NCBI RefSeq assembly: GCF_030160075.1
Contig: NZ_BSNQ01000009.1
Span: 926,295-990,294 of the forward strand
Reading direction: 5' to 3'
DNA length: 64,000 bases
DNA from: Dyella lipolytica
Lineage (GTDB): Bacteria > Pseudomonadota > Gammaproteobacteria > Xanthomonadales > Rhodanobacteraceae
How positions within the stretch are numbered: position 1 is the stretch's first letter; each line of letters starts with the position of its first letter. The position numbers and the translations under genes were made by a program. Of this stretch, positions 32,306 to 41,707 are shown one piece after another. The notes beneath the pieces are model-generated. The model saw only the letters and a list, made by a program, of their open reading frames with translations, made no database searches and was not told where the DNA came from.

Positions 32306-32659
32306 TATCAAACCCGCCTCGACACAACGTTCGCCGCGCTCTCCGATGTCACCCGACGCGGCGTGCTGGAGCAGCTTGGGGGTTCAGACGCCTCAATTAC
32401 CGACCTTGCCCAAAGGTTTCACATGACCCTCACGGGCATGAAGAAGCACGTCAGCGTCTTGGAGCAAGCGGGGCTCGTGATCACGGAGAAGGTCGGGCGC
32501 GTACGAACCTGCAAGCTCGGACTGCGCCTGCTGGAAGAAGAGGCCGCTTGGATCGAGCAGCACCGCCAACTCTGGAGCGCGCGTTTCGACGCGCTGGACA
32601 AGATTGTTGAGGACTTGAACCGCAAGGAGAAGGCAAATGCCAGAAGTAAAAGAAGGTAG
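32297..32659 (+). CDS. ArsR-family regulator
   Basis: A 120-residue winged-helix regulator: LDTTFAALSDVTRRGVLEQLGGSDASITDLAQRFHMTLTGMKKHVSVLEQAGLVITEKVGRVRTCKL. The end is the WIEQHRQLWSARFDALDKIVEDL tail common to ArsR proteins paired with SRPBCC genes. There is no cysteine cluster, so metal sensing is unlikely. The start at 32297 sits inside a perfect palindrome. It overlaps the SRPBCC gene by 23 bases, forming one transcription unit with it. Confidence 0.9.
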   Translation: MVHYQTRLDTTFAALSDVTRRGVLEQLGGSDASITDLAQRFHMTLTGMKKHVSVLEQAGLVITEKVGRVRTCKLGLRLLEEEAAWIEQHRQLWSARFDALDKIVEDLNRKEKANARSKRR

Positions 32660-33137
32660 TTCCGCCGCCATGAATCGCACCGTTGTGCAGCGCAAGTCCG
32701 ACCGCGAACTCGTCGTGACGCGAACATTCAATGCCCCGGCGCACATCGTCTTCGAAGCATGGAGCAAACCCGAATTGTTCAAGCAGTGGTGGGTTCCGAA
32801 GTCGGTAGGCATGTCGCTGCTCTCGTGCGATATGGATATTCGCACCGGGGGCAAGTATCGCCTCGTGTTCAGCCATCCGGCCTTCGATCAACCGATGGCG
32901 TTCTTCGGCACGTACAGAGAAGTAACGCCGCACAAGCGTCTCGTATGGACGAACGAAGATAGCGATCAGGGCGCCGTGACCACGGTGACCTTCGAAGAAA
33001 ATGCCGGCAAGACGCTGGTCACCTTTCACGAACTCTACCCCACAGAGGCGGCCCTCGAGGAAGCCCTCGCCGGTTCGGCGGAAGGCCTGCCCGAACAGTT
33101 CGCGCAACTGGATGAGTTGCTCGCACGCAGATCGTGA
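32637..33137 (+). CDS. SRPBCC / AHSA1-domain protein
   Basis: A 166-residue START-like protein. The AHSA1 pattern is clear: LVVTRTFNAPAHIVFEAWSKPELFKQWWVP, CDMDIRTGGKYRLVF, GTYREVTPHKRLVWTNED, VTFEENAGKTLVTFHELYP, and a final EGLPEQFAQLDELLA helix. These proteins bind hydrophobic ligands in a deep pocket and are usually paired with an ArsR regulator, as here. Ligand unknown. Confidence 0.9.
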   Translation: MPEVKEGSSAAMNRTVVQRKSDRELVVTRTFNAPAHIVFEAWSKPELFKQWWVPKSVGMSLLSCDMDIRTGGKYRLVFSHPAFDQPMAFFGTYREVTPHKRLVWTNEDSDQGAVTTVTFEENAGKTLVTFHELYPTEAALEEALAGSAEGLPEQFAQLDELLARRS

Positions 33138-33228
33138 CCGCACCGTGGCGACCGGCGCATGGAAAGGATGGCGATGAAACACACGATCACTGGCCGCGCT
33201 GGCCAATTCGGCGCCGCGTGAGGACGAT

Positions 33229-34113
33229 ATGCTCAGACGCGATTTCCTGAAGACTGCCATGGCGACCGCAGTGCTGACTGCGGTCCTTCCTGTTCAAGCC
33301 AAGGAGACTCTCGCCATATCGAATGAGCATTTTGCCGACGTCAATGGCCAGCATTTCTTTTACAGCGTGCATGGCGCCGGCAAGCCGCTCATTCTTCTCC
33401 ACGGTGGCATCGACCCAGACAGCTTCGGAAACAATCTGGCCGAACTGGCCAAGGGCAGGCAGGTGATCGCCGTCCATCTCCAGGCACATGGGCGCACGCC
33501 AGACACCAACAGGCCACTGCGCAGTGAAACGATGGGCGACGACATTGCCGCGCTGATCGGCCATCTGAACCTCCGCAAGGCCGACGTCATGGGCTACTCG
33601 CTGGGCTCCACCGTCGCGCTGCAGACCACTATCCGCCATCCGGACGTGGTCGACCGGCTCGTGCTCGTGTCCGCGGCAATGAGGCAGGACGGCTTTTATC
33701 CGGAGGGGGTGGCGGCCTTCAAACAGTTGGAGGCTAACGCTGCCACGTTCGGCCCTGGCGTCAAGGCATCGCCGTTAGGGAAGGCCTATCCCGATGTCGA
33801 TTGGACCAACCTCTTCAGGAAGGTCGGTGACCTGACCAAACGCCCCTTCGACTGGAGCACCGACGTCGCCAAGCTTCAGGCACGCACACTGCTGGTCTAT
33901 GCCGACGCTGACGCTATTCGGCCCGAACACATGGTCGAGTTCTGGAAGGCGCTGGGAGGCGGCCAGCGCGATGCCGGAATCGATGGCTCCCTGCGGCCCG
34001 CAAACGAGCTCGCCATCTTGCCGAACACCACCCACTACACGATCCCCGTTGAGCCGATGCTGCCGGAGATCGTCGAACGCTTCCTCGGCGCTGCATCGAA
34101 GGCAGTAGGTTAG
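33229..34113 (+). CDS. Alpha/beta hydrolase, exported
   Basis: A 294-residue serine hydrolase with an export signal (MLRRDFLKTAMATAVLTAVLPVQA, Tat-like RRDFLK). LILLHGGIDPDSFG forms the oxyanion loop, VMGYSLGSTVALQ the nucleophile elbow (GYSLGS), YADADAIRPEH the acid region and NTTHYT the late His. GAGGACGAT precedes the ATG. It follows the ArsR-SRPBCC pair by 91 bases and may be controlled with it. Substrate unknown. Confidence 0.85.
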   Translation: MLRRDFLKTAMATAVLTAVLPVQAKETLAISNEHFADVNGQHFFYSVHGAGKPLILLHGGIDPDSFGNNLAELAKGRQVIAVHLQAHGRTPDTNRPLRSETMGDDIAALIGHLNLRKADVMGYSLGSTVALQTTIRHPDVVDRLVLVSAAMRQDGFYPEGVAAFKQLEANAATFGPGVKASPLGKAYPDVDWTNLFRKVGDLTKRPFDWSTDVAKLQARTLLVYADADAIRPEHMVEFWKALGGGQRDAGIDGSLRPANELAILPNTTHYTIPVEPMLPEIVERFLGAASKAVG

Positions 34114-34240
34114 GGACCTGCGAAGCGCTCGCGGAGCTATCAGGGCGCGGGTCTGCAGTCATTCGCTCGACAGCCTTCCCTCAAGTCCCCTGCACTTCCC
34201 GCCGATAGCTTCCAGGGCTCAACCGGAGGCATGGAGGGAT

Positions 34241-34651
34241 ATGAATATCGAACACTTCAAACGCGAACACGTGGAATTGCTGGCCTCGGTCACTAAGCTG
34301 CGTGAACTCGTGCAATCCGGCGTACAGGAGCATGCACAGGCCATCCTTGGCCAACTCATCGCCATGAGTGCAGTCATCAAATTGCACCTGGCTGCCGAAG
34401 ACCGCGTGTTATATCCGGCACTTCTACAGGCCACAGACCCGCAGATTGCGCAGACCGGCAAACGGTTTCAGGACGAAATGGGCGATTTGGCGCAGGTCTA
34501 CGCCGCCTTCGCCTCGCGCTGGAACCTGGCAACAAAAATCGGCCAGGATCCGGACGGTTTTCGCCGCGATGCGAATGACGTGTTCAAGGCGCTGCATTTG
34601 CGCGTGCAGCGCGAGAACCGGGAGCTGTACCCGTTGGCTGAGCAGATCTAG
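34241..34651 (+). CDS. Hemerythrin-like HHE domain protein
   Basis: A 136-residue four-helix protein with iron-ligand residues in hemerythrin positions: FKREHVELL, IKLHLAAEDRVLYPAL (H-x3-E), and RVQRENRELYPLAEQI. The first ligand His is in REHVELL. Such proteins bind a di-iron centre and sense or store oxygen, NO or redox signals. GGAGGGAT precedes the ATG. The usual later His (HxxxE) reads QRENRE here, so one ligand may differ. Confidence 0.75.
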   Translation: MNIEHFKREHVELLASVTKLRELVQSGVQEHAQAILGQLIAMSAVIKLHLAAEDRVLYPALLQATDPQIAQTGKRFQDEMGDLAQVYAAFASRWNLATKIGQDPDGFRRDANDVFKALHLRVQRENRELYPLAEQI

Positions 34652-34805
34652 GCTGCTTTCGGCTGGGTCAGCCTCCATCGCTCTTCCGATCGAACCATAG
34701 GTCGTTCACGGTAGCGGTGACAAAATGTTCCAGCGATGAGTGCACCCTGAGTGCATGCTATTCGATGTCGACGATGGGCCGGAAGCGGACACACCGGTAC
34801 ACCTA

Positions 34806-35735
34806 CTAAGGTTGCAAGTGCATACCGTCTTCGGCGAACACTACCGGTCCCTTGTAGTGCTCACGAATAGATGCCTCGACGCTGACCCGCTGTTGATCAA
34901 TCGAAGGCGACAAATGACTGAGCAGCAGCTTTTTCGTTTCGCTGTCGGCAGCCACCACGCCAATCGTCTTGGGCGGCGTGTGCAAGGTGTAGAGCACGGG
35001 CCGAGATCCAGGTGGATCAAGCACGACGCAATTGAAGACCAGCAGGCTGGTGTGTCGTGCAATGCGACGCAGGTTGTCGATTCCGTTGGCATCGATGTCA
35101 CCGCTGAAGGTGATGCTTTGACCGCGATAGTCGATGCGATAGATCACTGCGGGTGCATCGCCGTGATGACCAGCTATCGCGCTAATATCCAGGCCGCTTT
35201 CTGAATAAATCACCTTCGGTGTCTTGGGGGCATGCGTGGACGCATCGATATCCGTTGCATTGATCGTCATGGGGGCTGCGAAGTCGCGCAGATAACTGTA
35301 TGCGCCATCGGGACCGAACAGCAGATCGATAAAGTGGCTGGTCGATGGGAACGTGGCCTCCTCGCCTTCGCCACGATGCCCTGTGGGACCAAAGACCCGG
35401 ACATTGACTGGGCCATCACCTGAAACCGCACGCGCTTTGAATAGCCCAGGCAATTCGCCGGTGTGATCGATATGCAAGTGCGTTAGCAGGACGATATCGA
35501 TCTTCGCTAATGACAGCTTTGCCTCGCCCAGGCGTACAAATGTCCCAGGCCCCGCGTCGACCATGATGCGTGGTTCTCCGTCGACTAACACGACATATCC
35601 TGCTCCAGCCCGGCCTGTCGCTCCGGGGCCACCGGACCCCAGCACCAGCAGCTCCAAAGGCGACGCAACCGGCGCGGCGATGCTGCTGCCAGCGGCGAAC
35701 ATCAAAAGCGCGACATAGAGTGAGAACTTAAACAT
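34806..35735 (-). CDS. Exported MBL-fold metallo-hydrolase
   Basis: A 309-residue metallo-beta-lactamase-fold protein with signal peptide (MFKFSLYVALLMFAAGSSIAAP). The metal motif is LLTHLHIDHTGELPGLF (HxHxDH), with later SFSGDI (Asp) and a LLLSHLSP His. The opening LELLVLGSGGPGATGRAGAGYVVLVDGEPRIMVDAGPGT is of the RNase Z/arylsulfatase-like group. The ATG at 35735 follows GGAGGTATCT. The substrate is not evident; exported members hydrolyse esters or sulfates. Confidence 0.85.
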   Translation of the reverse strand: MFKFSLYVALLMFAAGSSIAAPVASPLELLVLGSGGPGATGRAGAGYVVLVDGEPRIMVDAGPGTFVRLGEAKLSLAKIDIVLLTHLHIDHTGELPGLFKARAVSGDGPVNVRVFGPTGHRGEGEEATFPSTSHFIDLLFGPDGAYSYLRDFAAPMTINATDIDASTHAPKTPKVIYSESGLDISAIAGHHGDAPAVIYRIDYRGQSITFSGDIDANGIDNLRRIARHTSLLVFNCVVLDPPGSRPVLYTLHTPPKTIGVVAADSETKKLLLSHLSPSIDQQRVSVEASIREHYKGPVVFAEDGMHLQP

Positions 35736-35823
35736 AGATACCTCCACTAGCGTGTATGCACTCGGCAAATTGACTCTATGGACGGTTACGGCGAGGGCTG
35801 GATCGGTATGACGTCAATGCAAT

Positions 35824-37587
35824 CTATGGCCCCGCCGCGGTCAAGCCAAACTTGGTGGCACGTGCATCGATTTCCGGATCGAGCGCGCGCGCAGCGACCA
35901 GATCGGCCTTGCCGGCGTCCGTCTGGCCGTTGCGGATTTTCGCTAAGCCTAGGCCATAGCGCGACCACGCGGAACGCGGGTTTCTTGCGACGGCCTGCTG
36001 ATAGGCCTTAATCGATTCGGAATAATGTCCCAGCCGCAGCTGCACCATGCCGAGACTGTCGATGTAGGCCGGATTTTCGCCATCGCGCTTGATCGCCTTG
36101 CGGCAATCGCTCAAGGCATCGTCGAGCATCTGATTGTTCAAGCCACGCGCCCAGCAGCGCTCGTTGAGCGCGGAGCCGAGCATGGCGTCATTGTTGCTAT
36201 GCAAGCGAATCCAGTCGTCGAGTATGGGTAGCGCCGCAGCGGGTTGATCCAGTTGAATGTACAGGGTAGCAATCGAACGCGCCTGCGACGATCCCGCAGG
36301 TGCCAAGGCGCTTGCCGCCGTCACGTCGGCTGCCGCACCCGTGCGATCCTTGTGCGCGATGCGAAATTGGGCACGCAGCAGCAAGGCATCGACGTTCTTC
36401 GGATCCAGGCTCAAGGATTTGTCCAGATCGGCGAGCGCCGCGTCGGGCTGTTTGTCCGCCGCATGCGCCCTTGCACGGGCAAAATAGTAGGCAGCTTGAT
36501 CGGGCGCCATGCGGATCGCGTCGTCCAGATCGGCTACCGCAGCGTTCGGCTCACCGCGAGACAAGTGAGCTTCGCCAAGCAGAGCGTAATCACTCGCGGT
36601 CTTAGGCGTATCCGCCGCCGCAGTGCCGGCATCGGATTTGTCGCTGTCGCTCGGCGCTTCGGCGAAGGCAAACACACGCCCTCCGTTGTAGGTGAAATAA
36701 GCTTTCTTCTTGCTGTTGGCAATGAACATGCGATGGGCGAGGAGAAAATCCATGCCAAGCAGCATGTCGGTTTTGTCGTCGCCAAGTCGTCCGTCTATCA
36801 CCAGCATCTGACTGTGCTGGATCGTTTCCGTGCCGACCGAGAACGAATCGATAGGTACCGTCCATGTCTTGATCAACTTGGCGCCAAAGCCGTAGGTGCT
36901 GTTGCCCGCTTTGACATCGGGCGCATTGAGATCGATGCCAATCCGCTCGGCGGCACTTCGACTTAGCATGGTGGCGTACGCCCCCGAGTCGAGTACCGCT
37001 TGCACCTTCTTGCCATTTATCGTCACGCTGAGCAACGTGCGTCGGTCGATTCCGTTGGCGGCCGGCTCGATATCGACGACGTTGTACTTGCCATCCTTGG
37101 ACCAATACGCCAGCGACACTTTATCGCAGTGTTCCGCCTTGAACAGAGTCAATTTGCCATGTGCCAGATCGATTTCCAGATCGGCGAAATCGAGCAAGTT
37201 GGCGCCAAGCAATGCATAGCCCGAATCTGTACCGCCGACGATGAAATCAATATTCTTGAGCGTCGTATCGAGGATGCCGAATTCCTTGACGCGCGTGATC
37301 TGGGCATCCGCAAGGCCTCCAATACCGCTGATGCGAAAACCCATCGGCGCTTGTCGCAGCTTGAGTCCCAGCGACGCCGCGTTGGCACTCGACATGATGT
37401 TGAAGAACGCCCCAGTGTCGAGGGCGAAGCGCGTATTGTTCCCGTTGATTTTCACCATGGTCGTGGCCCGCCCACCGACCATTTCCACCGGCAACGTGCC
37501 GTAATCCTTCAATTGGCAGCTGTCAGCCCAAGCTTGGCTTGCGAGCAAAACGCCGATGCACAGGCAACAAAAACGCGACACCCTCAT
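35824..37587 (-). CDS. Exported protein with two retropepsin-like domains and TPR repeats
   Basis: A 587-residue protein with signal peptide (MRVSRFCCLCIGVLLASQAWA). Two aspartic protease-like domains follow each other: TRFALDTGAFFNIMS near residue 45 and VQAVLDSGAYATMLS near residue 195, each with the D-(T/S)-G triad. The C-terminal half holds TPR units (ALLGEAHLSRGEPNAAVADLDDAI; YYFARARAHAADKQPDAALADLDKSL; SLGMVQLRLGHYSESIKAYQQAV). The ATG at 37587 has AAGGGG six bases upstream. A periplasmic protease or peptide-binding role is likely; whether both active sites work is unknown. Confidence 0.8.
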   Translation of the reverse strand: MRVSRFCCLCIGVLLASQAWADSCQLKDYGTLPVEMVGGRATTMVKINGNNTRFALDTGAFFNIMSSANAASLGLKLRQAPMGFRISGIGGLADAQITRVKEFGILDTTLKNIDFIVGGTDSGYALLGANLLDFADLEIDLAHGKLTLFKAEHCDKVSLAYWSKDGKYNVVDIEPAANGIDRRTLLSVTINGKKVQAVLDSGAYATMLSRSAAERIGIDLNAPDVKAGNSTYGFGAKLIKTWTVPIDSFSVGTETIQHSQMLVIDGRLGDDKTDMLLGMDFLLAHRMFIANSKKKAYFTYNGGRVFAFAEAPSDSDKSDAGTAAADTPKTASDYALLGEAHLSRGEPNAAVADLDDAIRMAPDQAAYYFARARAHAADKQPDAALADLDKSLSLDPKNVDALLLRAQFRIAHKDRTGAAADVTAASALAPAGSSQARSIATLYIQLDQPAAALPILDDWIRLHSNNDAMLGSALNERCWARGLNNQMLDDALSDCRKAIKRDGENPAYIDSLGMVQLRLGHYSESIKAYQQAVARNPRSAWSRYGLGLAKIRNGQTDAGKADLVAARALDPEIDARATKFGLTAAGP

Positions 37588-37641
37588 TACCATCCCCTTA
37601 GCAGAGCGCAGGCCTAGCGGCTGCATGTCATTCGCCGCCAG

Positions 37642-39519
37642 TTATTTCATAAACTTTTCGATCGTATATTGCGATGCTTGTTCAAAGGACTGGGCGATTC
37701 GATCGATGTACTCGCCCAGCTCCGGTGGCTCCTGCGTTTCCAAGAGATGCGGAAGAAGCACGGCGATGATGATGGCGTCCGCGAATCGCTTTCGTACTTC
37801 CCTGGCTACCGCGTCGCTGGATTCCCACCCGCTTGCACCGAAAGCATTGACGACGTGAATCATGGAAACGGCGTTCGGTGTCGCTTCCGGATGGATCTCC
37901 GCTTCAAAGTCTTCTACATCTCTTAGAGAGGCGTGCCGTGCATCGACATGGAGATCGCGAAGGATGCGCACGAGTATCTCCGTCGCCAAGTCGTCATAGG
38001 GGTTGCCACCCCCCATACAGAGCACGATCGATCCAGGCGCTACGGCAAGCGGCCCCTGCCAGCGTCCTGCAACATGCTCGCGTTGCTGCCGAAGGTAATG
38101 CACCAGGTCTTCATCGAGAACGGAAGTACGACGGCGCCACCGCGGTTGCGAAGGCGTTTCCCTTCCAAGCGACTCGATGACTTTGACGACCGCTGTTCTC
38201 GCCTTGAGCAGTTGTTCCGGACCGATCGCTTTCTGCGCAAGATCCATCTGCGCAAGCTGTAGCGCCGGCAACAATACGACATCGCAATATCTGGCTATCG
38301 ACCGTTGCCTTAAGAAGGTGCGCGCGGCCGCAATGATTTCATCGGCGTCCCCAGAAAGCGCACGCTGATAGAACCGCTGCGGCAACGTCAATGCAGGCGT
38401 GTCTCCAAGCAGAATTCCCAACAACGTGAACCCCCTGACATGTCGTCCCATCACCACCAGGCAAAGTGTCAGAGGCGTAGACAGCACCAACCCCATGGGC
38501 CCCCAAAGCCAACTCCAGAAGATGGCCGAAACGACGACGGCTAGGGGCGACAAACCCGTCGCATGGCCATACAGCTGCGGCTCCAGCAGCTGACTCACGA
38601 TCGCTTCGACAACGACGAACAGGCCCAGGGTCATGAGTAGAAGCGACCACCCCGGGGTAACGGCCGCAGCGAGCAACGCGGCAAGCAGTGCCGCCAGCCA
38701 CACGCCCACGTAAGGCACGAAGCGCAGCACAGCGGTAAGCGCACCCCAAAGCAATGCATTGGGAAGTCCGATGGCGGCCAGTCCCAGCCATATCGCGAGA
38801 CCCACGCCGAAATTCACCGAAAACTGCGAGACGAAAAAACGGGAAAGACGCTCGCCGGCGTCATTGATCCCTGCTGTCGTTGCGCGTAGATCGGCGCCGC
38901 CGATGGCGCGGATAAAGCGATCACGCAAAGATTCATATTCGAGCAAAACAAACACGAGAACGACCAGCACGATCCCGGCGGTCTCCAAGGGGCTCCATAG
39001 CGAGGACAGGACACTCCTTATCGCGTTCCACGGGCTGGCCAGAACCGGGACCTCCATCGCATTCGTATATGAAGGTGCGACAGGTGCTGCTTGGCCCTGC
39101 CCCGCAACACTGCTGGCGCCAAATGCGTTGATGACCTTGCCGGCTTCGCCCTGCATCGCCCCCAGGCGAGCTATCGTCAGGTCATGCAGTATTTGCAGTT
39201 TGGCCTGAACGGTCCTTTCGTATTGGGGAAGACTTTCTGCCAGATGCACGATCTGGGAGCCGATGACTGTCATAAGTCCGGTTGCAACCGTGGCCAGCAA
39301 CAGCACGGCGATGAGCACAGCGTACGCATGGCCCAACCTCATCTTCAGCAGCAGGCGCACGAAAGGCGCCATCAACAAGGCCAATATCAAGGCCAGGATG
39401 ATGGGAACCATCACCTCTCTACCGAAATACAGCAATGCAAGCACCACCCCCGTGGCGATGACGATCAATGATCGTTGGCTTGCAGATGCGATAGGCTGCG
39501 GATCTGACGTGAAGGGCAT
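37642..39519 (-). CDS. AI-2E family (PerM) transporter with large cytoplasmic C-terminal domain
   Basis: A 625-residue protein. The first 360 residues are the AI-2E/PerM permease: helices at SLIVIATGVVLALLYFG, VMVPIILALILALLMAPFV, YAVLIAVLLLATVATGL, then the pore region FSVNFGVGLAIWLGLAAIGLPNALLWGALTAVLRFVPYVGVW. The family ends soon after LSTPLTLCLVVMGRH, but here about 260 soluble residues follow. They include GSIVLCMGGGNPYDDLATEILVRILRDLHVDARHA, which looks like a Rossmann-type fold related to B12-binding domains but without DxHxxG. Substrate unknown. Confidence 0.8.
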   Translation of the reverse strand: MPFTSDPQPIASASQRSLIVIATGVVLALLYFGREVMVPIILALILALLMAPFVRLLLKMRLGHAYAVLIAVLLLATVATGLMTVIGSQIVHLAESLPQYERTVQAKLQILHDLTIARLGAMQGEAGKVINAFGASSVAGQGQAAPVAPSYTNAMEVPVLASPWNAIRSVLSSLWSPLETAGIVLVVLVFVLLEYESLRDRFIRAIGGADLRATTAGINDAGERLSRFFVSQFSVNFGVGLAIWLGLAAIGLPNALLWGALTAVLRFVPYVGVWLAALLAALLAAAVTPGWSLLLMTLGLFVVVEAIVSQLLEPQLYGHATGLSPLAVVVSAIFWSWLWGPMGLVLSTPLTLCLVVMGRHVRGFTLLGILLGDTPALTLPQRFYQRALSGDADEIIAAARTFLRQRSIARYCDVVLLPALQLAQMDLAQKAIGPEQLLKARTAVVKVIESLGRETPSQPRWRRRTSVLDEDLVHYLRQQREHVAGRWQGPLAVAPGSIVLCMGGGNPYDDLATEILVRILRDLHVDARHASLRDVEDFEAEIHPEATPNAVSMIHVVNAFGASGWESSDAVAREVRKRFADAIIIAVLLPHLLETQEPPELGEYIDRIAQSFEQASQYTIEKFMK

Positions 39520-39640
39520 GATGGAAATGTCCGTTGAAGTGGCTGTTCCGCAAGGGTTGGTCGCGCAAGTGGCGTTTAGACTACACGGACTTCATCCCCG
39601 GGCGCGGCTCATGCGCCCGGTATATAGCAGAGCCTTGGTG

Positions 39641-40801
39641 CTATTTCTCTGCCATCCCTTCAGCCTGATCCATCCGCATGATGAAACCCCAGCCGTAACG
39701 TCCTCTCATGTCGGGCGTATTGCCATCGATGGCGACGACAATGTCGTTCGCGCCTTCGTGCAGAGGGAGATCGAAGCGGTCGTTCTCCAGTGATAGGCGG
39801 CCATCGGGGGCTTTGCGGCCCCCTTTTACGTTGTAGAGATTCTTACCGGAAAATACGGGTTTGCCATCTGCGTATACCCAAATCTCGCGCAGCCAGCCGA
39901 CGGCCACGTGCCGAACCTGTTCGCGATCGGACTGCACGGTGGTGCGAAGCCAGATCACTTGCGGAGGCGACGGTTTGGGTGTCGGGGCGTGAAATCGGCT
40001 CAAGTTGATAAGGCCGCCGTAGTCGGCCGTGACCGGCGACCAACGCGAGCCCGATGAAGGCATGTTCGACAGACTGAGGCGGTCCGTGGTGTCCATCGAT
40101 ACGGGATCGGTGCCTTTCCATCGAACGAGATAGCGGTGATCACCCGCGGCAGGGTCCGCGGAAGCGTTGGGCTCGAGGCCATCGGTCACACCGGGCGCAA
40201 GCGTAAGGTTGGCGTAGTAAGCAGTGCCCTCGAACGCGATGGTTCCGGTGCTCGCCTCGCCTTCCAGATGCGCGACGCGTAGCGATGGTTCCGCTCGTCC
40301 ATTCACGTATACGTTCATACGCTTGCCTGACATGACGAGCCGAAGGTGATTCCATTCGTTTTCGCGAAAGGGCGCCGACGCTTGATACTGCGGATAGACA
40401 TCCCACAGTACGCGGCCTTTGATGATGGGGACGTACTGCAGACAGTCCTGAGATGCCGGGCAGTCGGGACTGACCCGGATGTAAAGCATGTCGGCGGTGT
40501 CGCCGTCTTTTTGGTGAAAACGAATGCCTGGCATTTCCTCGCCAACGGGCTTGATGTCGAACTCGATGGTGCCGCTGTCGAAGTGCTTGTCTTTCAGTGC
40601 AACAAAGCCTTGCTCACTCTCGGACGTCACCTGAAGAATGCCGTGCGGGAAGGCTTCCCTGGCAATGAACGTCGCTTGGCCGCTCACCTGCCAGTTGTCG
40701 GCGACCAATGGAATCGGCAAGGGAGTGACCGTCGAGGCGAAGGCCGACGCGGCGCCCAAAACACCGAGCGCACAGACCGCACGAATAAATCGCTTTTGCA
40801 T
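39641..40801 (-). CDS. Exported LamG/concanavalin A-like protein
   Basis: A 386-residue protein with signal peptide (MQKRFIRAVCALGVLGAASAFAS). The N-terminal 170 residues form a jelly-roll of the laminin G/DUF1080 type: GTIEFDIKPVGEEMPGIRFHQKDG, WNHLRLVMSGKRMNVYVNGR, STGTIAFEGTAYYANLTL. The rest is a second beta domain (EIWVYADGKPVFSGKNLYNVKGGRKAPDG, GANDIVVAIDGN). It may bind sugars outside the cell. It is probably monocistronic. Confidence 0.7.
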   Translation of the reverse strand: MQKRFIRAVCALGVLGAASAFASTVTPLPIPLVADNWQVSGQATFIAREAFPHGILQVTSESEQGFVALKDKHFDSGTIEFDIKPVGEEMPGIRFHQKDGDTADMLYIRVSPDCPASQDCLQYVPIIKGRVLWDVYPQYQASAPFRENEWNHLRLVMSGKRMNVYVNGRAEPSLRVAHLEGEASTGTIAFEGTAYYANLTLAPGVTDGLEPNASADPAAGDHRYLVRWKGTDPVSMDTTDRLSLSNMPSSGSRWSPVTADYGGLINLSRFHAPTPKPSPPQVIWLRTTVQSDREQVRHVAVGWLREIWVYADGKPVFSGKNLYNVKGGRKAPDGRLSLENDRFDLPLHEGANDIVVAIDGNTPDMRGRYGWGFIMRMDQAEGMAEK

Positions 40802-41103
40802 GGGTATCTACCGCAGCTTGAGTGCGTGCACCCTAGCGGCGTGTTCCGCTGGCGTCTCGCCGGATGATACGAAGTGGATCGACAGCGCATCCATACGGCA
40901 AATCTATGTACCTATTGGATTTTTCAGCCGCCGTAATGATCGGCACTCATCAAAATGAAGGGTGCCATTCATCGTCCGCTTGGTGCCGACGCTTGACCGT
41001 TTGAGGACCGGCTTAGGCCAATTCGTAACATATACGCCCACGTAACCCTTGGGAAAACCTATTTTTGCCTCGTTGCCATGCGCATCTATCCAACGAGGCA
41101 TTT
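40802..41103. other. Intergenic region between divergent genes
   Basis: About 300 bases holding the promoters of two divergent genes. I see no operator palindrome or RNA gene. Confidence 0.4.
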
Positions 41104-41616
41104 ATGAAAAAGATTGTTTTCATCGGGAGCATCCTTCTGCTACTCGGCACCAACGTCACTGCCATGGATCAACCCGAAGGTACCGCCACTACGGCATCGC
41201 AAGATGTGGCAGATATCCAGCACGTTATGGAAACGTTTCACCATGCCGTAGTCACGCATGACGGAAAAGGTGTTTCCGAACTCTTTCTCGACCACGGCAG
41301 TACGTGGGTGACCGTACTGTCTGACAAAGCGTTCGCCACCATGCGGGCGAAGAAGGCCTCGACGCAGAAAGTTCGCGTCAGCAGCTATCAGGATTTCGCC
41401 ACCTTCGTATCGAGCACAACATCGGATCTCGATCCTCGTCATACCGACATTCGTATTTCGAGCGACGGTGCAGTGGCCTCGGTCTATTTTCACTTCGACT
41501 TTATGATCAATGGCAAAGTCGAGAACCGCGGCGACGAAACGTGGCAACTGGTCAAGACGGGGGATGGCTGGCGCATCGTTGCCATCACTTATTCGTCGAA
41601 TCCCGCCACGGCGTGA
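41104..41616 (+). CDS. Exported NTF2-like protein
   Basis: A 170-residue protein with signal peptide (MKKIVFIGSILLLLGTNVTAM) and an NTF2/DUF4440 domain: DVADIQHVMETFHHAVVTHDGKGVSELFLDHGSTWVTVL, then a sheet ending VENRGDETWQLVKTGDGWRIVAITYSSNP. The ATG at 41104 follows GAGGCATTT; the upstream in-frame ATG at 41065 would add a non-signal stretch. A periplasmic small-molecule-binding or enzymatic role is possible. It lies 91 bases before the LytS-like kinase gene. Confidence 0.78.
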   Translation: MKKIVFIGSILLLLGTNVTAMDQPEGTATTASQDVADIQHVMETFHHAVVTHDGKGVSELFLDHGSTWVTVLSDKAFATMRAKKASTQKVRVSSYQDFATFVSSTTSDLDPRHTDIRISSDGAVASVYFHFDFMINGKVENRGDETWQLVKTGDGWRIVAITYSSNPATA

Positions 41617-41707
41617 TCGATCAAGCGTTCGCCGAACCAGGTGGAGTGGGCTCGATTGACGCACCCATGTAGGATGACATGAGCGTTCGGCGAGATTTGC
41701 GAGGACG

